A stretch of 64,000 bases of DNA from Pseudoduganella plicata (GTDB lineage Bacteria > Pseudomonadota > Gammaproteobacteria > Burkholderiales > Burkholderiaceae_D). The translations under genes were made by a program, and so were the position numbers. Shown piece by piece: positions 37,362 through 47,941 of this stretch (positions are counted from its first letter, which is position 1; every line of letters begins with the position of its first letter). The notes under the pieces are model-generated. The model did no database searches. It was not told the origin of the DNA and worked only from the letters and a program-made list of their open reading frames with translations. Where the stretch lies: assembly GCF_004421005.1 (NCBI RefSeq), contig NZ_CP038026.1:62001-126000 (forward strand), in the 5' to 3' direction.

Positions 37362-38354
37362 TCAGGCAACCGTCGTGGCAACGCTTTTCAGCTGGTGCGC
37401 GACGACGCCGGCAGCACCTTTCGTGCTGCCCGGGGCGGCGCAATAACGGTTCTTGCCGGCGCGCTTGGCGTCATACAGCGCATTGTCGGCCGCGTGGATC
37501 AGGTCGCCAACGGACGTGGCGTCATCCGGGAACAGGGCGATGCCGATGCTCGTCGAGAGGCGCAGCGTGACGCCCATGACCAGGTAAGGCTCGGACACCA
37601 CTTCGATCAGTTTGGAGGCCGGCTCGCGGGCGTCGCCCAGGCCGCTGACGTCGCCCAGCACGATGACGAATTCATCGCCGCCGACGCGCGCGACCGTGTC
37701 TTCCTTGCGCGACGAGCCGACCAGCCGCTGCGCAACCAGTTTCAGGATCTCATCGCCATAGGCGTGGCCGTGGGTGTCGTTGATGGCCTTGAAGCCATCC
37801 AGATCGAGGTACATGACGGCCGCCTTGCGCTGCGCGCGCAGCGCGTGCTGCAACGTCGTCTCGATGCGGTCTTCCAGCAGGCGCCGGTTTGGCAGGCTCG
37901 TCAGTGGATCGTGCAGGGCCAGTTCCTGCTGCTTCTTGCTGTACTGGGCCAGCTCTTTATACAGCAGGCGTACCTCTAGCATGTTGTGGATGCGCTTGTG
38001 CACTTCCAGCAGGTCGAACGGTTTGCTGATGAAGTCGCGCGCGCCGGCTTCGAGAGCGGCAATCTTGAAACTGGGCTGCGCCGTCAGGGCCAGCACAGGC
38101 AGGTAACCGTCCTGCTCGATCTCCTTGAGACCTTTCATGACCTGAAAGCCGTTCAGGCCCGGCATCTGCAAATCCAACAGGATCAGATCGTAGCAATGCT
38201 GCCGATGCAGGGAGCAAACCTGATCGGGCAGCATGGTTGCCGTGACATCGGTGTAGCCGGCTTCGCGCAGGATCTCGAGCATCAGATCGACATTGTCCGC
38301 GCAATCGTCCACCACCAGGATCTTGGCATTCAGGATCTCATCTGGGCTGGGCAT
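37362..38354 (-). CDS. response regulator with GGDEF output
   Basis: Phosphorylation-controlled diguanylate cyclase of 330 residues. Receiver 9-125 (LILLDLQMPGLNGF), then GGDEF 155-315 with intact VGGDEF and SIGIALFPDD, a WspR/PleD-like layout. No RxxD inhibitory site is seen just before GGDEF (the local sequence is SSRKEDTVARVGGDEF). Hybrid kinases on both sides are candidate phosphate donors. An AT-rich leader with alternative hairpins precedes it. Confidence 0.92.
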   Translation of the reverse strand: MPSPDEILNAKILVVDDCADNVDLMLEILREAGYTDVTATMLPDQVCSLHRQHCYDLILLDLQMPGLNGFQVMKGLKEIEQDGYLPVLALTAQPSFKIAALEAGARDFISKPFDLLEVHKRIHNMLEVRLLYKELAQYSKKQQELALHDPLTSLPNRRLLEDRIETTLQHALRAQRKAAVMYLDLDGFKAINDTHGHAYGDEILKLVAQRLVGSSRKEDTVARVGGDEFVIVLGDVSGLGDAREPASKLIEVVSEPYLVMGVTLRLSTSIGIALFPDDATSVGDLIHAADNALYDAKRAGKNRYCAAPGSTKGAAGVVAHQLKSVATTVA

Positions 38355-38444
38355 AGTTATCTCGCATTACGTGCTCCGGCGTTTTTTCGGCCTGGAGCGG
38401 AACACCAAGTGTAGCGCCGCAGGGTTTGCTGCGTCGCACGGATT

Positions 38445-38500
38445 GAAAAATCTTTTCCGGGAGAAGATTTTTCGGAAGCTAAAGTGTAGCAAATCTTCTG
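38445..38500 (-). promoter_or_regulatory. leader with mutually exclusive hairpins upstream of the GGDEF gene
   Basis: Read on the minus strand, three segments occur in order: AGAAGATTT, AAATCTTCT and AAGATTTTTC. The middle segment can pair with the first (9 bp) or with the last (10 bp, perfect GAAAAATCTT/AAGATTTTTC, positions 38445-38454 and 38464-38473). The second hairpin has a T-rich 3' arm and could stop transcription. This is the architecture of an attenuator. The lowest base lies 91 bases before the GGDEF start. Confidence 0.4.
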
Positions 38501-38568
38501 AAGTTTCTTGTAGGACATTGCCGCGTCTTCAAGTAGGAACAGAAGGAAATTATGATTTCCCTCAAGAC

Positions 38569-38607
38569 TTGTTGTTTTTATGTCGTGCAGTGGCTAAAAA
38601 ACAACAA
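38569..38607 (-). terminator. terminator of the PAS-GAF hybrid kinase gene
   Basis: TTGTTGTTTTT and AAAAACAACAA are perfect 11-base arms around a 17-base loop, just beyond the kinase stop at 38622. AT-rich stem and T tract fit termination in either direction. Confidence 0.55.
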
Positions 38608-38621
38608 ATAGTTCGCAACCA

Positions 38622-41579
<2,958 letters not shown>

Positions 41580-41741
41580 GGAATTGTCACAGCAAAAAAC
41601 GGCAGGCGTCGGAACACGCCTCGGCACGGGCGTCGCAAAAGCATCAAAGCAGGGAAGAAGACGACGCCGGAATTGCGTCGGACCGCGCTGTTTCGATTGT
41701 AGCGTCACGCCGCCGCCGGCGCACGCACTGTTGACGACTTG

Positions 41742-42575
41742 CTAGCGCGAAGCCGGCAGGCGCGTGCCGACCCGCTCCAGGATGGCCTGCAACTGTTCGA
41801 TCTCGTACGGCTTCTGGATCGCTTCGGCGGGGAAGTCCAGCTGCTGCGTCAGCGTGCCGCCATAGCCGGATGCGAAGATTACCTGCAGGCCGGGCTGTGC
41901 CGCCACGGCGCGGCGGGCCAGTTCGACACCGGACATGCCTGGCAGGCTGACGTCGGAAAACAGCACTTCGAATGCGCCGCCTTGCAGCTGCTCGAGCGCC
42001 GCTTCGCCGGTGGCGACGGCATCGACATCATGGCCGAACGCGCGCAGCATTTCGCAGACGAGATATTGCGCGTCCAGGTTGTCTTCGACGACCAGCATGC
42101 GCAGCGGACGCGGGCCGTTCGCCGCGGCCGCCGCGCTGGGCGGCGCCAGCGTGCAGAGGATGCCTTGCACCGCATCCTGCGCATCGCGCAGTGGCGTGTA
42201 GTGGAGGTCGAAGCGCTGTTCGGCGACGCCATCCGGGCGCCACAGGCGCAGCGCCGCACCGACGCAGATGCTGCCGGTGCCGCCCCAGGCCTGTTCAATG
42301 GCCTGGCCGTTCCAGCTCCACGCGGAGGGCTGCATCGCCGGCACGCGCCCGCCTGGCGCCGGCTGCAGCGGGCCGCCGACCAGCGCTGCATACGCGTCGT
42401 TGTACAGCATGACTTGTTCGCGCCCCCACATGACCAGCATGGGCAGCGGCGTGTTGAGGATGATATCGACCGTCAGACGCAGCCCGTGCGACCACGTCTC
42501 GGGATGGCCGATGGCCGCGCGCGACCAGTCGTGCTCGTTCAGCGCCTTGAGGCTCTTGCAGGCTTGGGCAGTCAT
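41742..42575 (-). CDS. PAS-like sensor joined to a receiver domain
   Basis: A 277-residue protein. Residues 10-150 are a PAS-like region of the type found at the head of hybrid kinases (PETWSHGLRLTVDIILNTPLPMLVMW). Residues 160-270 are a receiver with FSDVSLPGMSGVE and a C-terminal KPYE. There is no kinase core, so this may be a trimmed hybrid kinase or a phosphate sink. ATG 42575 follows GGAG. It lies upstream of the big kinase with 162 bases between. Confidence 0.85.
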   Translation of the reverse strand: MTAQACKSLKALNEHDWSRAAIGHPETWSHGLRLTVDIILNTPLPMLVMWGREQVMLYNDAYAALVGGPLQPAPGGRVPAMQPSAWSWNGQAIEQAWGGTGSICVGAALRLWRPDGVAEQRFDLHYTPLRDAQDAVQGILCTLAPPSAAAAANGPRPLRMLVVEDNLDAQYLVCEMLRAFGHDVDAVATGEAALEQLQGGAFEVLFSDVSLPGMSGVELARRAVAAQPGLQVIFASGYGGTLTQQLDFPAEAIQKPYEIEQLQAILERVGTRLPASR

Positions 42576-42678
42576 CGCCGGCTCCGTATTAATCTGAAAG
42601 CAAAGATGGTTAATGCTACACCAACGGGGCGGCGGCGGGCCGGCGAAAAAGCCCATTGCCGCCTTGTGCAATTTGCTC

Positions 42679-42707
42679 TGGACAACGACGTTGCGCCACC
42701 CTATAAT
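42679..42707 (+). promoter_or_regulatory. strong sigma70 promoter 200 bases before the tRNA-Arg genes
   Basis: TGGACA (5 of 6) and a perfect TATAAT are separated by 17 bases. A start near 42714 would give a leader containing hairpins GAAGGC/GCCTTC and GGTTCGC/GCGAACC before the tRNAs. No protein gene lies in this 325-base gap. Confidence 0.6.
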
Positions 42708-42821
42708 CTTGCTCCTTTCGCAGCAAACACTGTGAGAGGGAAGCGGAAGGCAGCAGCCTTCGGCCTGGAAGTCGGGTTCGCGGCGCTAGTGGCGAACCAG
42801 GCGGTGGATGAAAAATCCAGC

Positions 42822-42850
42822 TTTCCAAGCCGTAACGAATGCTGTACAAT
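42822..42850 (+). promoter_or_regulatory. proximal promoter of the tRNA-Arg cluster
   Basis: TTTCCA and TACAAT with a 17-base spacer end 50 bases before the first tRNA. Confidence 0.5.
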
Positions 42851-42900
42851 GCCGACTCGCTTGATTGCAGTACATCGGCAGTAACTAAGCAGTAAAAATT

Positions 42901-42977
42901 GCGGCTGTAGCTCAGCTGGATAGAGTACTTGGCTACGAACCAAGGGGTCGTGGGTTCGATTCCTGCCAGCCGCACCA
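42901..42977 (+). tRNA. tRNA-Arg (ACG), copy 1
   Basis: A 77-base cloverleaf with acceptor GCGGCTG/CAGCCGC, encoded CCA end, anticodon loop CTACGAA between CTTGG and CCAAG, and T-loop GGTTCGATTCC. Anticodon ACG reads CGN arginine codons after A34 editing. First of three identical copies. Confidence 0.97.
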
Positions 42978-43078
42978 GAATTCGTTCGCAGACGGGAGTT
43001 TGCGTACTTGCAGTAAATCGTTGGACGCAGGCAGTGTGGCGAAGTCAGTCCGCTGTCTGTTATGATGTAAGAAGTTTT

Positions 43079-43155
43079 GCGGCTGTAGCTCAGCTGGATA
43101 GAGTACTTGGCTACGAACCAAGGGGTCGTGGGTTCGATTCCTGCCAGCCGCACCA
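43079..43155 (+). tRNA. tRNA-Arg (ACG), copy 2
   Basis: Identical to copy 1 over all 77 bases, CCA included; separated from it by a 101-base unrelated spacer. Confidence 0.97.
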
Positions 43156-43210
43156 GTTTTACGTCGTGAATGGAAGTTCGCGGCGCAGCAGTTCAGATGT
43201 TGAAGTTTTT

Positions 43211-43287
43211 GCGGCTGTAGCTCAGCTGGATAGAGTACTTGGCTACGAACCAAGGGGTCGTGGGTTCGATTCCTGCCAGCCGCACCA
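43211..43287 (+). tRNA. tRNA-Arg (ACG), copy 3
   Basis: Identical to copies 1 and 2; spacer to copy 2 is 55 bases. A terminator follows 10 bases later, so the three are probably one transcript. Confidence 0.97.
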
Positions 43288-43297
43288 GATGGAAGAA

Positions 43298-43329
43298 AAG
43301 GGTCAGTCCGCAAGGGCTGGCCCTTTTTT
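43298..43329 (+). terminator. Rho-independent terminator of the tRNA cluster
   Basis: A 12-bp stem with two G-T pairs (AAGGGTCAGTCC / GGGCTGGCCCTT), GCAA loop and a T run. Confidence 0.88.
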
Positions 43330-43357
43330 ATTGTGCTCCGAAGACCTGCGCGTGAAG

Positions 43358-43388
43358 ACCCGGGACAGGCCCCTGTTTTGAGGAAACG
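43358..43388. repeat. dispersed 31-base repeat, copy 2
   Basis: Second copy of the element at 1522-1552 (28 of 31 bases equal), again just after a transcription unit. Confidence 0.5.
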
Positions 43389-43488
43389 ATCAATCCGCTG
43401 ACTCATCGCCGGTCGGTGCGCTCAACGGGTTGGCAATCGCCGCGAAATGCCCGATGATTCCCGGCATGTTCCAAGCCGAGGCCCTTGC

Positions 43489-44643
43489 ATGACGACCATT
43501 ACTTCCATCGAAGACCTGCGCGTGCTGGCCAAGCGCCGCGTACCGCGCATGTTCTACGACTACGCCGATTCCGGCTCGTGGACCGAATCCACCTACCGCG
43601 CCAACGCCGGCGACTTCCAGCACATCAAATTCCGCCAGCGCGTGGCGGTCGACATGTCGAACCGCACGCTGGCAACGACGATGGTGGGGCAGGACGTCGC
43701 CATGCCCGTGGCGCTGGCGCCCACCGGGCTGACCGGCATGCAGCACGCGGACGGCGAAATCCTGGCCGCGCGCGCCGCGGAAAGGTTCGGCGTGCCGTTC
43801 ACCCTGTCGACCATGAGCATCTGTTCGATCGAGGACGTGGCCGCACATACGACAAAGCCGTTCTGGTTCCAGCTGTACGTGATGAAGGACCGCGATTTCA
43901 TCAACCGCCTGATCGACCGCGCCAAGGCGGCCAACTGCTCCGCGCTCGTGCTGACCCTCGACCTGCAGGTGCTGGGCCAGCGCCACAAGGACATCCGCAA
44001 CGGCCTGTCCGCGCCGCCGCGCCTGACGCTGCCGAACATGCTGAACATGGCGATGAAGCCGGGCTGGTGCCTGGGCATGCTGGGCACGAAACGGCGCTAC
44101 TTCGGCAATATCGTCGGCCACGCGCCGAAGGTCGCCGACATGTCCTCGCTGTCGTCGTGGACGGCGCAGCAGTTCGACCTGACCTTGTCGTGGCGCGACG
44201 TGGAATGGATCAAGCAGCGCTGGGGCGGCAAGTTGATCGTCAAGGGCATCATGGACCCGGAAGATGCGCGCCTGGCGCTGGCCAGCGGCGCCGATGCCCT
44301 GATCGTGTCGAACCATGGCGGACGCCAGCTCGATGGTGCCCAGTCGTCGATCACCGCGCTGCCCGCCATCGTCGACGCCGTCGGCGACAACATCGAAGTG
44401 CACTTCGATGGCGGCATCCGCTCGGGCCAGGACGTCATCAAGGCCGTGGCGCTGGGCGCGCGCGGCGTCTATATCGGCCGCGCGTTCCTGTATGGCCTGG
44501 GCGCGATGGGCGAGGCCGGCGTCACCCGCTGCCTCGACATCATCCGCAACGAGCTCGATATCACGATGGCATTCTGCGGCCTGCGCGATATACGTGACGT
44601 TACGCGGGAGATTCTTCTGCCGGGGACGTATCCGGTTACTTGA
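43489..44643 (+). CDS. lldD: FMN-dependent alpha-hydroxy-acid (L-lactate) dehydrogenase
   Basis: Oxidises L-lactate (or a close 2-hydroxy acid) to the keto acid and feeds the respiratory chain from the inner membrane face. The 384-residue sequence carries PVALAPTGLTGMQHADGE, the FMN/catalytic LTLDLQVLGQRHKD, the active-site SNHGGRQLDGA with His and Arg, and the phosphate-binding GGIRSGQDVIKA. ATG 43489 follows GAGG; an upstream 14-residue extension is not needed. No lactate permease is adjacent. The end overlaps the convergent beta-lactamase by 8 bases. Confidence 0.9.
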   Translation: MTTITSIEDLRVLAKRRVPRMFYDYADSGSWTESTYRANAGDFQHIKFRQRVAVDMSNRTLATTMVGQDVAMPVALAPTGLTGMQHADGEILAARAAERFGVPFTLSTMSICSIEDVAAHTTKPFWFQLYVMKDRDFINRLIDRAKAANCSALVLTLDLQVLGQRHKDIRNGLSAPPRLTLPNMLNMAMKPGWCLGMLGTKRRYFGNIVGHAPKVADMSSLSSWTAQQFDLTLSWRDVEWIKQRWGGKLIVKGIMDPEDARLALASGADALIVSNHGGRQLDGAQSSITALPAIVDAVGDNIEVHFDGGIRSGQDVIKAVALGARGVYIGRAFLYGLGAMGEAGVTRCLDIIRNELDITMAFCGLRDIRDVTREILLPGTYPVT

Positions 44644-45523
44644 GGTAGTCGTACAGCGGCCTGGCGAGGGCGACCCTGGTCGCCGCGGCGACGATCTCGC
44701 TGCGCGCCTCGGCCGCCTTGTCCATGCTGTGGGTGAACACGACCACCACGACCGGGGCCCGATCGGGCACCCAGACAACGCCGATGTCGTTGGCGACGCC
44801 GTAGCTGCCGCTCGTGCCGGTCTTGTCGGCCACCATGGCGCCTTTCGGCGCGCCGGCGCGGATGCGCGTGTCGCCCGTGGTATTGCCCACCATCCAGTCT
44901 TTCAGCTGCTGCCGCTGCGCGGGCGGCAAGCCATCGTCGAGCAGCAGCTTTTTCAGCGTGCGCGCCATCGCCAGCGGCGTCGTGGTGTCGCGCTCGTCGC
45001 CGGGGATGGCTGTGTTCAGTTCCGTTTCCCAGCGGTCCAGCCGAAACGTCGTGTCGCCCAACGTGCGCGCATACGCGGTGATCGCGGCCGGCCCGCCCAG
45101 CTCCTGCATCAGGATGTTCGCCGCGGCGTTGTCGCTGTACTGGATCGTGGCGGCGCACAGGTCGGCCGTCGTCATGCCGTCCGCCACGTGCTTTTCGCTG
45201 ACGGGGGAGTGCGGCCTGATGTCGGCCTGCGTGTACCGCAGGCGCTTGCGGAGGAAACCCCGCTCGGTGACGCTGCGCGCCAGCACGGCCGCCGCCACAA
45301 TGGTCTTGAACGTGCTGCACATTGGAAAGCGCTCGTCGCGGCGGTGGCCGTCGTTCTCCCCGGTCGCCGTATCGATGGTGGCGACGCCGAGGCGGCCGCC
45401 CAGGTTCCGCTCGATACTGTAGAACGTGGCCGGGCTTCTCGTTGCGAACGACGGCGACGAAATGAACGGGAGGGTGGCGGCGGCCAGCAGCGTGCGGCGC
45501 TTGAGCGATGTGGTCATGGGCAT
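44636..45523 (-). CDS. bla: class A beta-lactamase
   Basis: Periplasmic serine hydrolase of beta-lactam rings, 295 residues. All class A elements are present: the STFK with the nucleophile (CSTFKT), SDN (QYSDNAAAN), the omega-loop Glu in WETELN with IPGDERDTTTP, and KTG (ADKTGTSG). Cys precedes the active Ser as in KPC-like enzymes, but the matching Cys after KTGT is Ser here, so that disulfide is absent. The signal region has a twin-arginine-like KRRTLLAAATL. No LysR ampR-type gene is directly divergent. Either ATG 45523 or ATG 45517 may start it. Confidence 0.94.
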   Translation of the reverse strand: MPMTTSLKRRTLLAAATLPFISSPSFATRSPATFYSIERNLGGRLGVATIDTATGENDGHRRDERFPMCSTFKTIVAAAVLARSVTERGFLRKRLRYTQADIRPHSPVSEKHVADGMTTADLCAATIQYSDNAAANILMQELGGPAAITAYARTLGDTTFRLDRWETELNTAIPGDERDTTTPLAMARTLKKLLLDDGLPPAQRQQLKDWMVGNTTGDTRIRAGAPKGAMVADKTGTSGSYGVANDIGVVWVPDRAPVVVVVFTHSMDKAAEARSEIVAAATRVALARPLYDYLK

Positions 45524-45590
45524 GAGTGTTGGTCAAAAGACCATTGTAAATGCGCTTCCGTCCGCTGCACAGCATTCATCCGACTTACCT

Positions 45591-45625
45591 TCGGACTTTT
45601 CGGGACAGCCCCGGAAAAAGTCCGA
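45591..45625 (-). terminator. terminator after the LysR/dehydrogenase pair
   Basis: TCGGACTTTTCGGG pairs with CCCCGGAAAAAGTCCGA across a 4-base loop. It lies just past the dehydrogenase stop (45639) on the minus strand and separates it from the beta-lactamase gene. The GGGACAG core also resembles the dispersed repeats. Confidence 0.6.
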
Positions 45626-45638
45626 CGGCGCCCGCAGA

Positions 45639-46577
45639 TCAGCCGACGACATTCCTGGGCGCGCCTGCCACAAACGCCTCGACATTGTCGATCAGCTGAT
45701 CCGCCAGCCCCTGCATCGCTTCGAAGCTGGCCCACGCATTGTGTGGCGTCAGGATGAAGTTCGGCAGGCGCAGGTTCAGCAGCACATTGTCCGGCGCGGG
45801 CGGCTCCTGCGTCAGCACGTCGAAACCGGCGCCGGCGATGACGCCGCGGGTGAGGGCGTCGGCCAGTGCCGCTTCGTCCACCAGGCCGCCGCGCGCCGTG
45901 TTGATCAACAGGCTCGTTCGCTTCATCGCTGCCAGCTGCGCGGCACCGATCAGGTTGCGCGTTTCGTCCTTCAGCGGCACGTGCAGGCTGACGATGTCGG
46001 ACGTCGCCAGCAGCTCGTCCAGCGGCAGGTTGACGACGCCATGGACGGGCGTGCGCGTGTGCACGGCGATCTCCATGCCGAACGCGCGGCCGATCTGCGC
46101 CACGCGCCGGCCCAGCGCGCCGAAGCCGACCAGGCCGAGGCGGCTGCCGTGCAGGTCGCGGATCGGGTGGTCGAACAGGCAGAAGCGAGGAGAGCGCTGC
46201 CACGCGCCCGCCTCCACGTCTGCCCGATACGCCAGCAGGTTGCGCCGCAGTGCCAGGATCAGCGCGAATGTGTGTTCCGGCACCGCCGCATAGGCGTAAT
46301 CGCGGATATTGCAGACGACGATGCCGCGCTCGCGCGCTGCGGCCAGGTCGACGATGTCCGTGCCTGTCGCCGCCACGGCGATCAGCTTCAGGTCGGGCAG
46401 CTGTGCCAGTGTGTCCGCCCGCAGCGGCACCTTGTTGGTGATGGCGATGGCCGCGCCGCGCAGCCGTTCCGCCGCCTGCGCGGCGGTGGTTGCGTCATAT
46501 TCCGTCCACGCGTGGACAAAGGCGGGGCGGCGCACATTGGCGACGAGGCTGGCGCGGTCGAGGAAAACGATGTTCAT
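45639..46577 (-). CDS. D-2-hydroxyacid dehydrogenase, glycerate-dehydrogenase-like
   Basis: NAD-dependent enzyme of 312 residues. GLVGFGALGRRVAQIG is the Rossmann motif; catalytic residues lie in NTARGG, TQEPPAP and LTPHNAWAS. The NAW after the catalytic His and the overall length fit glycerate/hydroxypyruvate dehydrogenases. Its ATG overlaps the LysR stop as ATGA (46577-46574), so it is translated with the regulator. This is a second, dissimilar member beside the 3749 gene. Confidence 0.9.
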   Translation of the reverse strand: MNIVFLDRASLVANVRRPAFVHAWTEYDATTAAQAAERLRGAAIAITNKVPLRADTLAQLPDLKLIAVAATGTDIVDLAAARERGIVVCNIRDYAYAAVPEHTFALILALRRNLLAYRADVEAGAWQRSPRFCLFDHPIRDLHGSRLGLVGFGALGRRVAQIGRAFGMEIAVHTRTPVHGVVNLPLDELLATSDIVSLHVPLKDETRNLIGAAQLAAMKRTSLLINTARGGLVDEAALADALTRGVIAGAGFDVLTQEPPAPDNVLLNLRLPNFILTPHNAWASFEAMQGLADQLIDNVEAFVAGAPRNVVG

Positions 46578-47527
46578 GCGGCCTCCGGCTGCCGTTGTGG
46601 CTGGGGCGGCGCCATCTGGCGCACACGCATGCCGGGATGGCTGTCGAACAGCTCCGCCACCCATTCGACGAACACGCGCACCTTGGTGGACAGGTGGCGG
46701 TTCTGCGGATAGACGATATTGATGGGGATCGGGTCGGAGATCCAGTCCGTCAGGATCTGTGTCATGCGCCCGGCGTGCACGTGGTCCATCAGCAGGTAAT
46801 CCGTCATCTGCACGATGCCCAGGCCCGCCAGCCCCGCTTCCACGTAGGCGTTCGAGTCGTTCAGCGCGATCATGCCGGGCAGCGGGAGCTGGATACGCTC
46901 GCCGTCGCGCGTGAAGTCCCAGTCGTAGATCTTGCCGGTCTTGGCGGAAAAATAGTTGACGCAGCGGTGCCGCTCCAGCTCGCGCGGATGCCCCGGCACG
47001 CCGTATTTTTCCAGGTAGGCGGGCGCCGCGCACGTGACCATATTCAGTACGCCCACGCGCCGCGCGATCAGCGCCGAGTCGCCCAGCGCGCCGCCACGTA
47101 CGGCGCAGTCCACGCCTTCCTCGATCAGGTCCACGGGCCGGTCCGAGGAACCCAGCTCCATCACGATGTCGGGATAGCGCTCGAAAAACGCGGGGAGGGC
47201 GGGAATCAGGATACTGGATGTCAGTCCCGTCGGCGCATCCACCCGCAGCCGCCCGCTCGGTGACAGCCGGGTGCGCGACAGCGACTCTTCCGCCTCCTTC
47301 ACGTCGGTGAGAATCTGCAGGCAACGCTCATAATAGGCGGCGCCGTCTGCCGTCACGGTAACCTGCCGCGTTGTGCGGTGCAGCAGCTTCACCGACAGGG
47401 CCGCTTCCAGTTGCTGGATCAGTGTCGACACGGTGGCCTTGGGCAGCTGCATGTTGTCGGCGGCGCGTGAAAAGCCTCCCGCGTCGACGACCTGGACGAA
47501 TACTTCCATCGCTTGCAGTTTATTCAC
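46574..47527 (-). CDS. LysR family regulator coupled to the dehydrogenase gene
   Basis: LysR protein of 317 residues: DNA-binding domain 1-60 (GGFSRAADNMQLPKATVSTLIQQLE) and effector domain 90-300. It resembles the DhmR/AaeR-like group from proteobacteria. It is upstream of and overlaps the dehydrogenase, an unusual same-strand arrangement for a LysR gene and its partner. An inverted repeat CCCTTAT...ATAAGGG just before its start (47534-47559) is a candidate autoregulatory site. Confidence 0.9.
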   Translation of the reverse strand: MNKLQAMEVFVQVVDAGGFSRAADNMQLPKATVSTLIQQLEAALSVKLLHRTTRQVTVTADGAAYYERCLQILTDVKEAEESLSRTRLSPSGRLRVDAPTGLTSSILIPALPAFFERYPDIVMELGSSDRPVDLIEEGVDCAVRGGALGDSALIARRVGVLNMVTCAAPAYLEKYGVPGHPRELERHRCVNYFSAKTGKIYDWDFTRDGERIQLPLPGMIALNDSNAYVEAGLAGLGIVQMTDYLLMDHVHAGRMTQILTDWISDPIPINIVYPQNRHLSTKVRVFVEWVAELFDSHPGMRVRQMAPPQPQRQPEAA

Positions 47528-47533
47528 GTCCGC

Positions 47534-47559
47534 CCCTTATGTTGTCGTATCGATAAGGG
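47534..47559. promoter_or_regulatory. candidate LysR operator
   Basis: Perfect 7-base arms CCCTTAT and ATAAGGG with 12 bases between, 7 bases upstream of the LysR start. Spacing is in the range for LysR dimers (T-N11-A type). Confidence 0.5.
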
Positions 47560-47611
47560 CTTTGCTCATCACTGCCCCAACTGACCAGTTAAAACACGTC
47601 ATTGACCTGTC

Positions 47612-47633
47612 ATTGTTCGGTGTGGTGAACAAT
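47612..47633. promoter_or_regulatory. palindromic operator in the divergent region
   Basis: ATTGTTC and GAACAAT, perfect 7-base arms around GGTGTGGT. It lies 19 to 40 bases upstream of the candidate promoter at 47652, so it could be an activator or repressor site for the hydrolase pair. The cognate protein is unknown. Confidence 0.45.
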
Positions 47634-47651
47634 CAATTCGTCCTTGACGTC

Positions 47652-47680
47652 TTTATCGGATTGTAATTCAAAGCTATAGT
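47652..47680 (+). promoter_or_regulatory. candidate promoter of the hydrolase-like pair
   Basis: TATAGT (5 of 6) preceded by TTTATC with a 17-base spacer, 55 bases before ATG 47735. Confidence 0.4.
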
Positions 47681-47734
47681 TACTGCACTGCACTAAAGAA
47701 CTGACATTTGAAGAAGGACTGACGGGAGTCGATC

Positions 47735-47941
47735 ATGAGCTATCGCGAGACAATCTTGGCAACGGTGTTACTGGCATTGTGCTTGCTGGCGCTGGCAGGC
47801 ATCGTCTCGACCGATGCCTATTCGAGTACGGCGGGCGCCGAAGCAAAGGGTTTGGGTGCACTGCAGCGTGAAGTGCTGGGCGGTTCGCAACTGGCCTCCG
47901 CCGGCGCCGCGCTGGCATCGACGCCCGGGGCGGCACGCTGA
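47735..47941 (+). CDS. small membrane-anchored protein upstream of the hydrolase
   Basis: A 68-residue protein with one N-terminal hydrophobic helix (ILATVLLALCLLALAGIV) and an Ala/Gly/Ser-rich tail. No family recognised. Its stop shares one base with the next start (TGATG), so the two are translated together. CGGGAG precedes the ATG. Confidence 0.65.
   Translation: MSYRETILATVLLALCLLALAGIVSTDAYSSTAGAEAKGLGALQREVLGGSQLASAGAALASTPGAAR

Noticed and set aside
41580..41708. 43-residue N-terminal extension of the PAS-GAF kinase from GTG 41708
   Set aside because: No domain, no ribosome site, and atypical composition before MIFLPPD.
42901..43287. Regularly spaced identical 77-base repeats resembling an array
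   Set aside because: Each unit is a complete tRNA with CCA; spacers differ in length (101 and 55), so it is not CRISPR.
42701..43406. Open frames with repeated peptides such as RLAGIEPTTPWFVAK
   Set aside because: They are translations of the three identical tRNA-Arg genes, a familiar annotation artefact.
43339..43522. CGAAGACCTGCGCGTG occurs after the tRNAs and again inside lldD
   Set aside because: Only 16 bases match and nothing around them aligns, so a partial lldD duplication cannot be supported.
45639..47324. 561-residue extended frame through LysR into the dehydrogenase
   Set aside because: The first 249 residues are a shadow of the LysR gene; the enzyme starts at ATG 46577.
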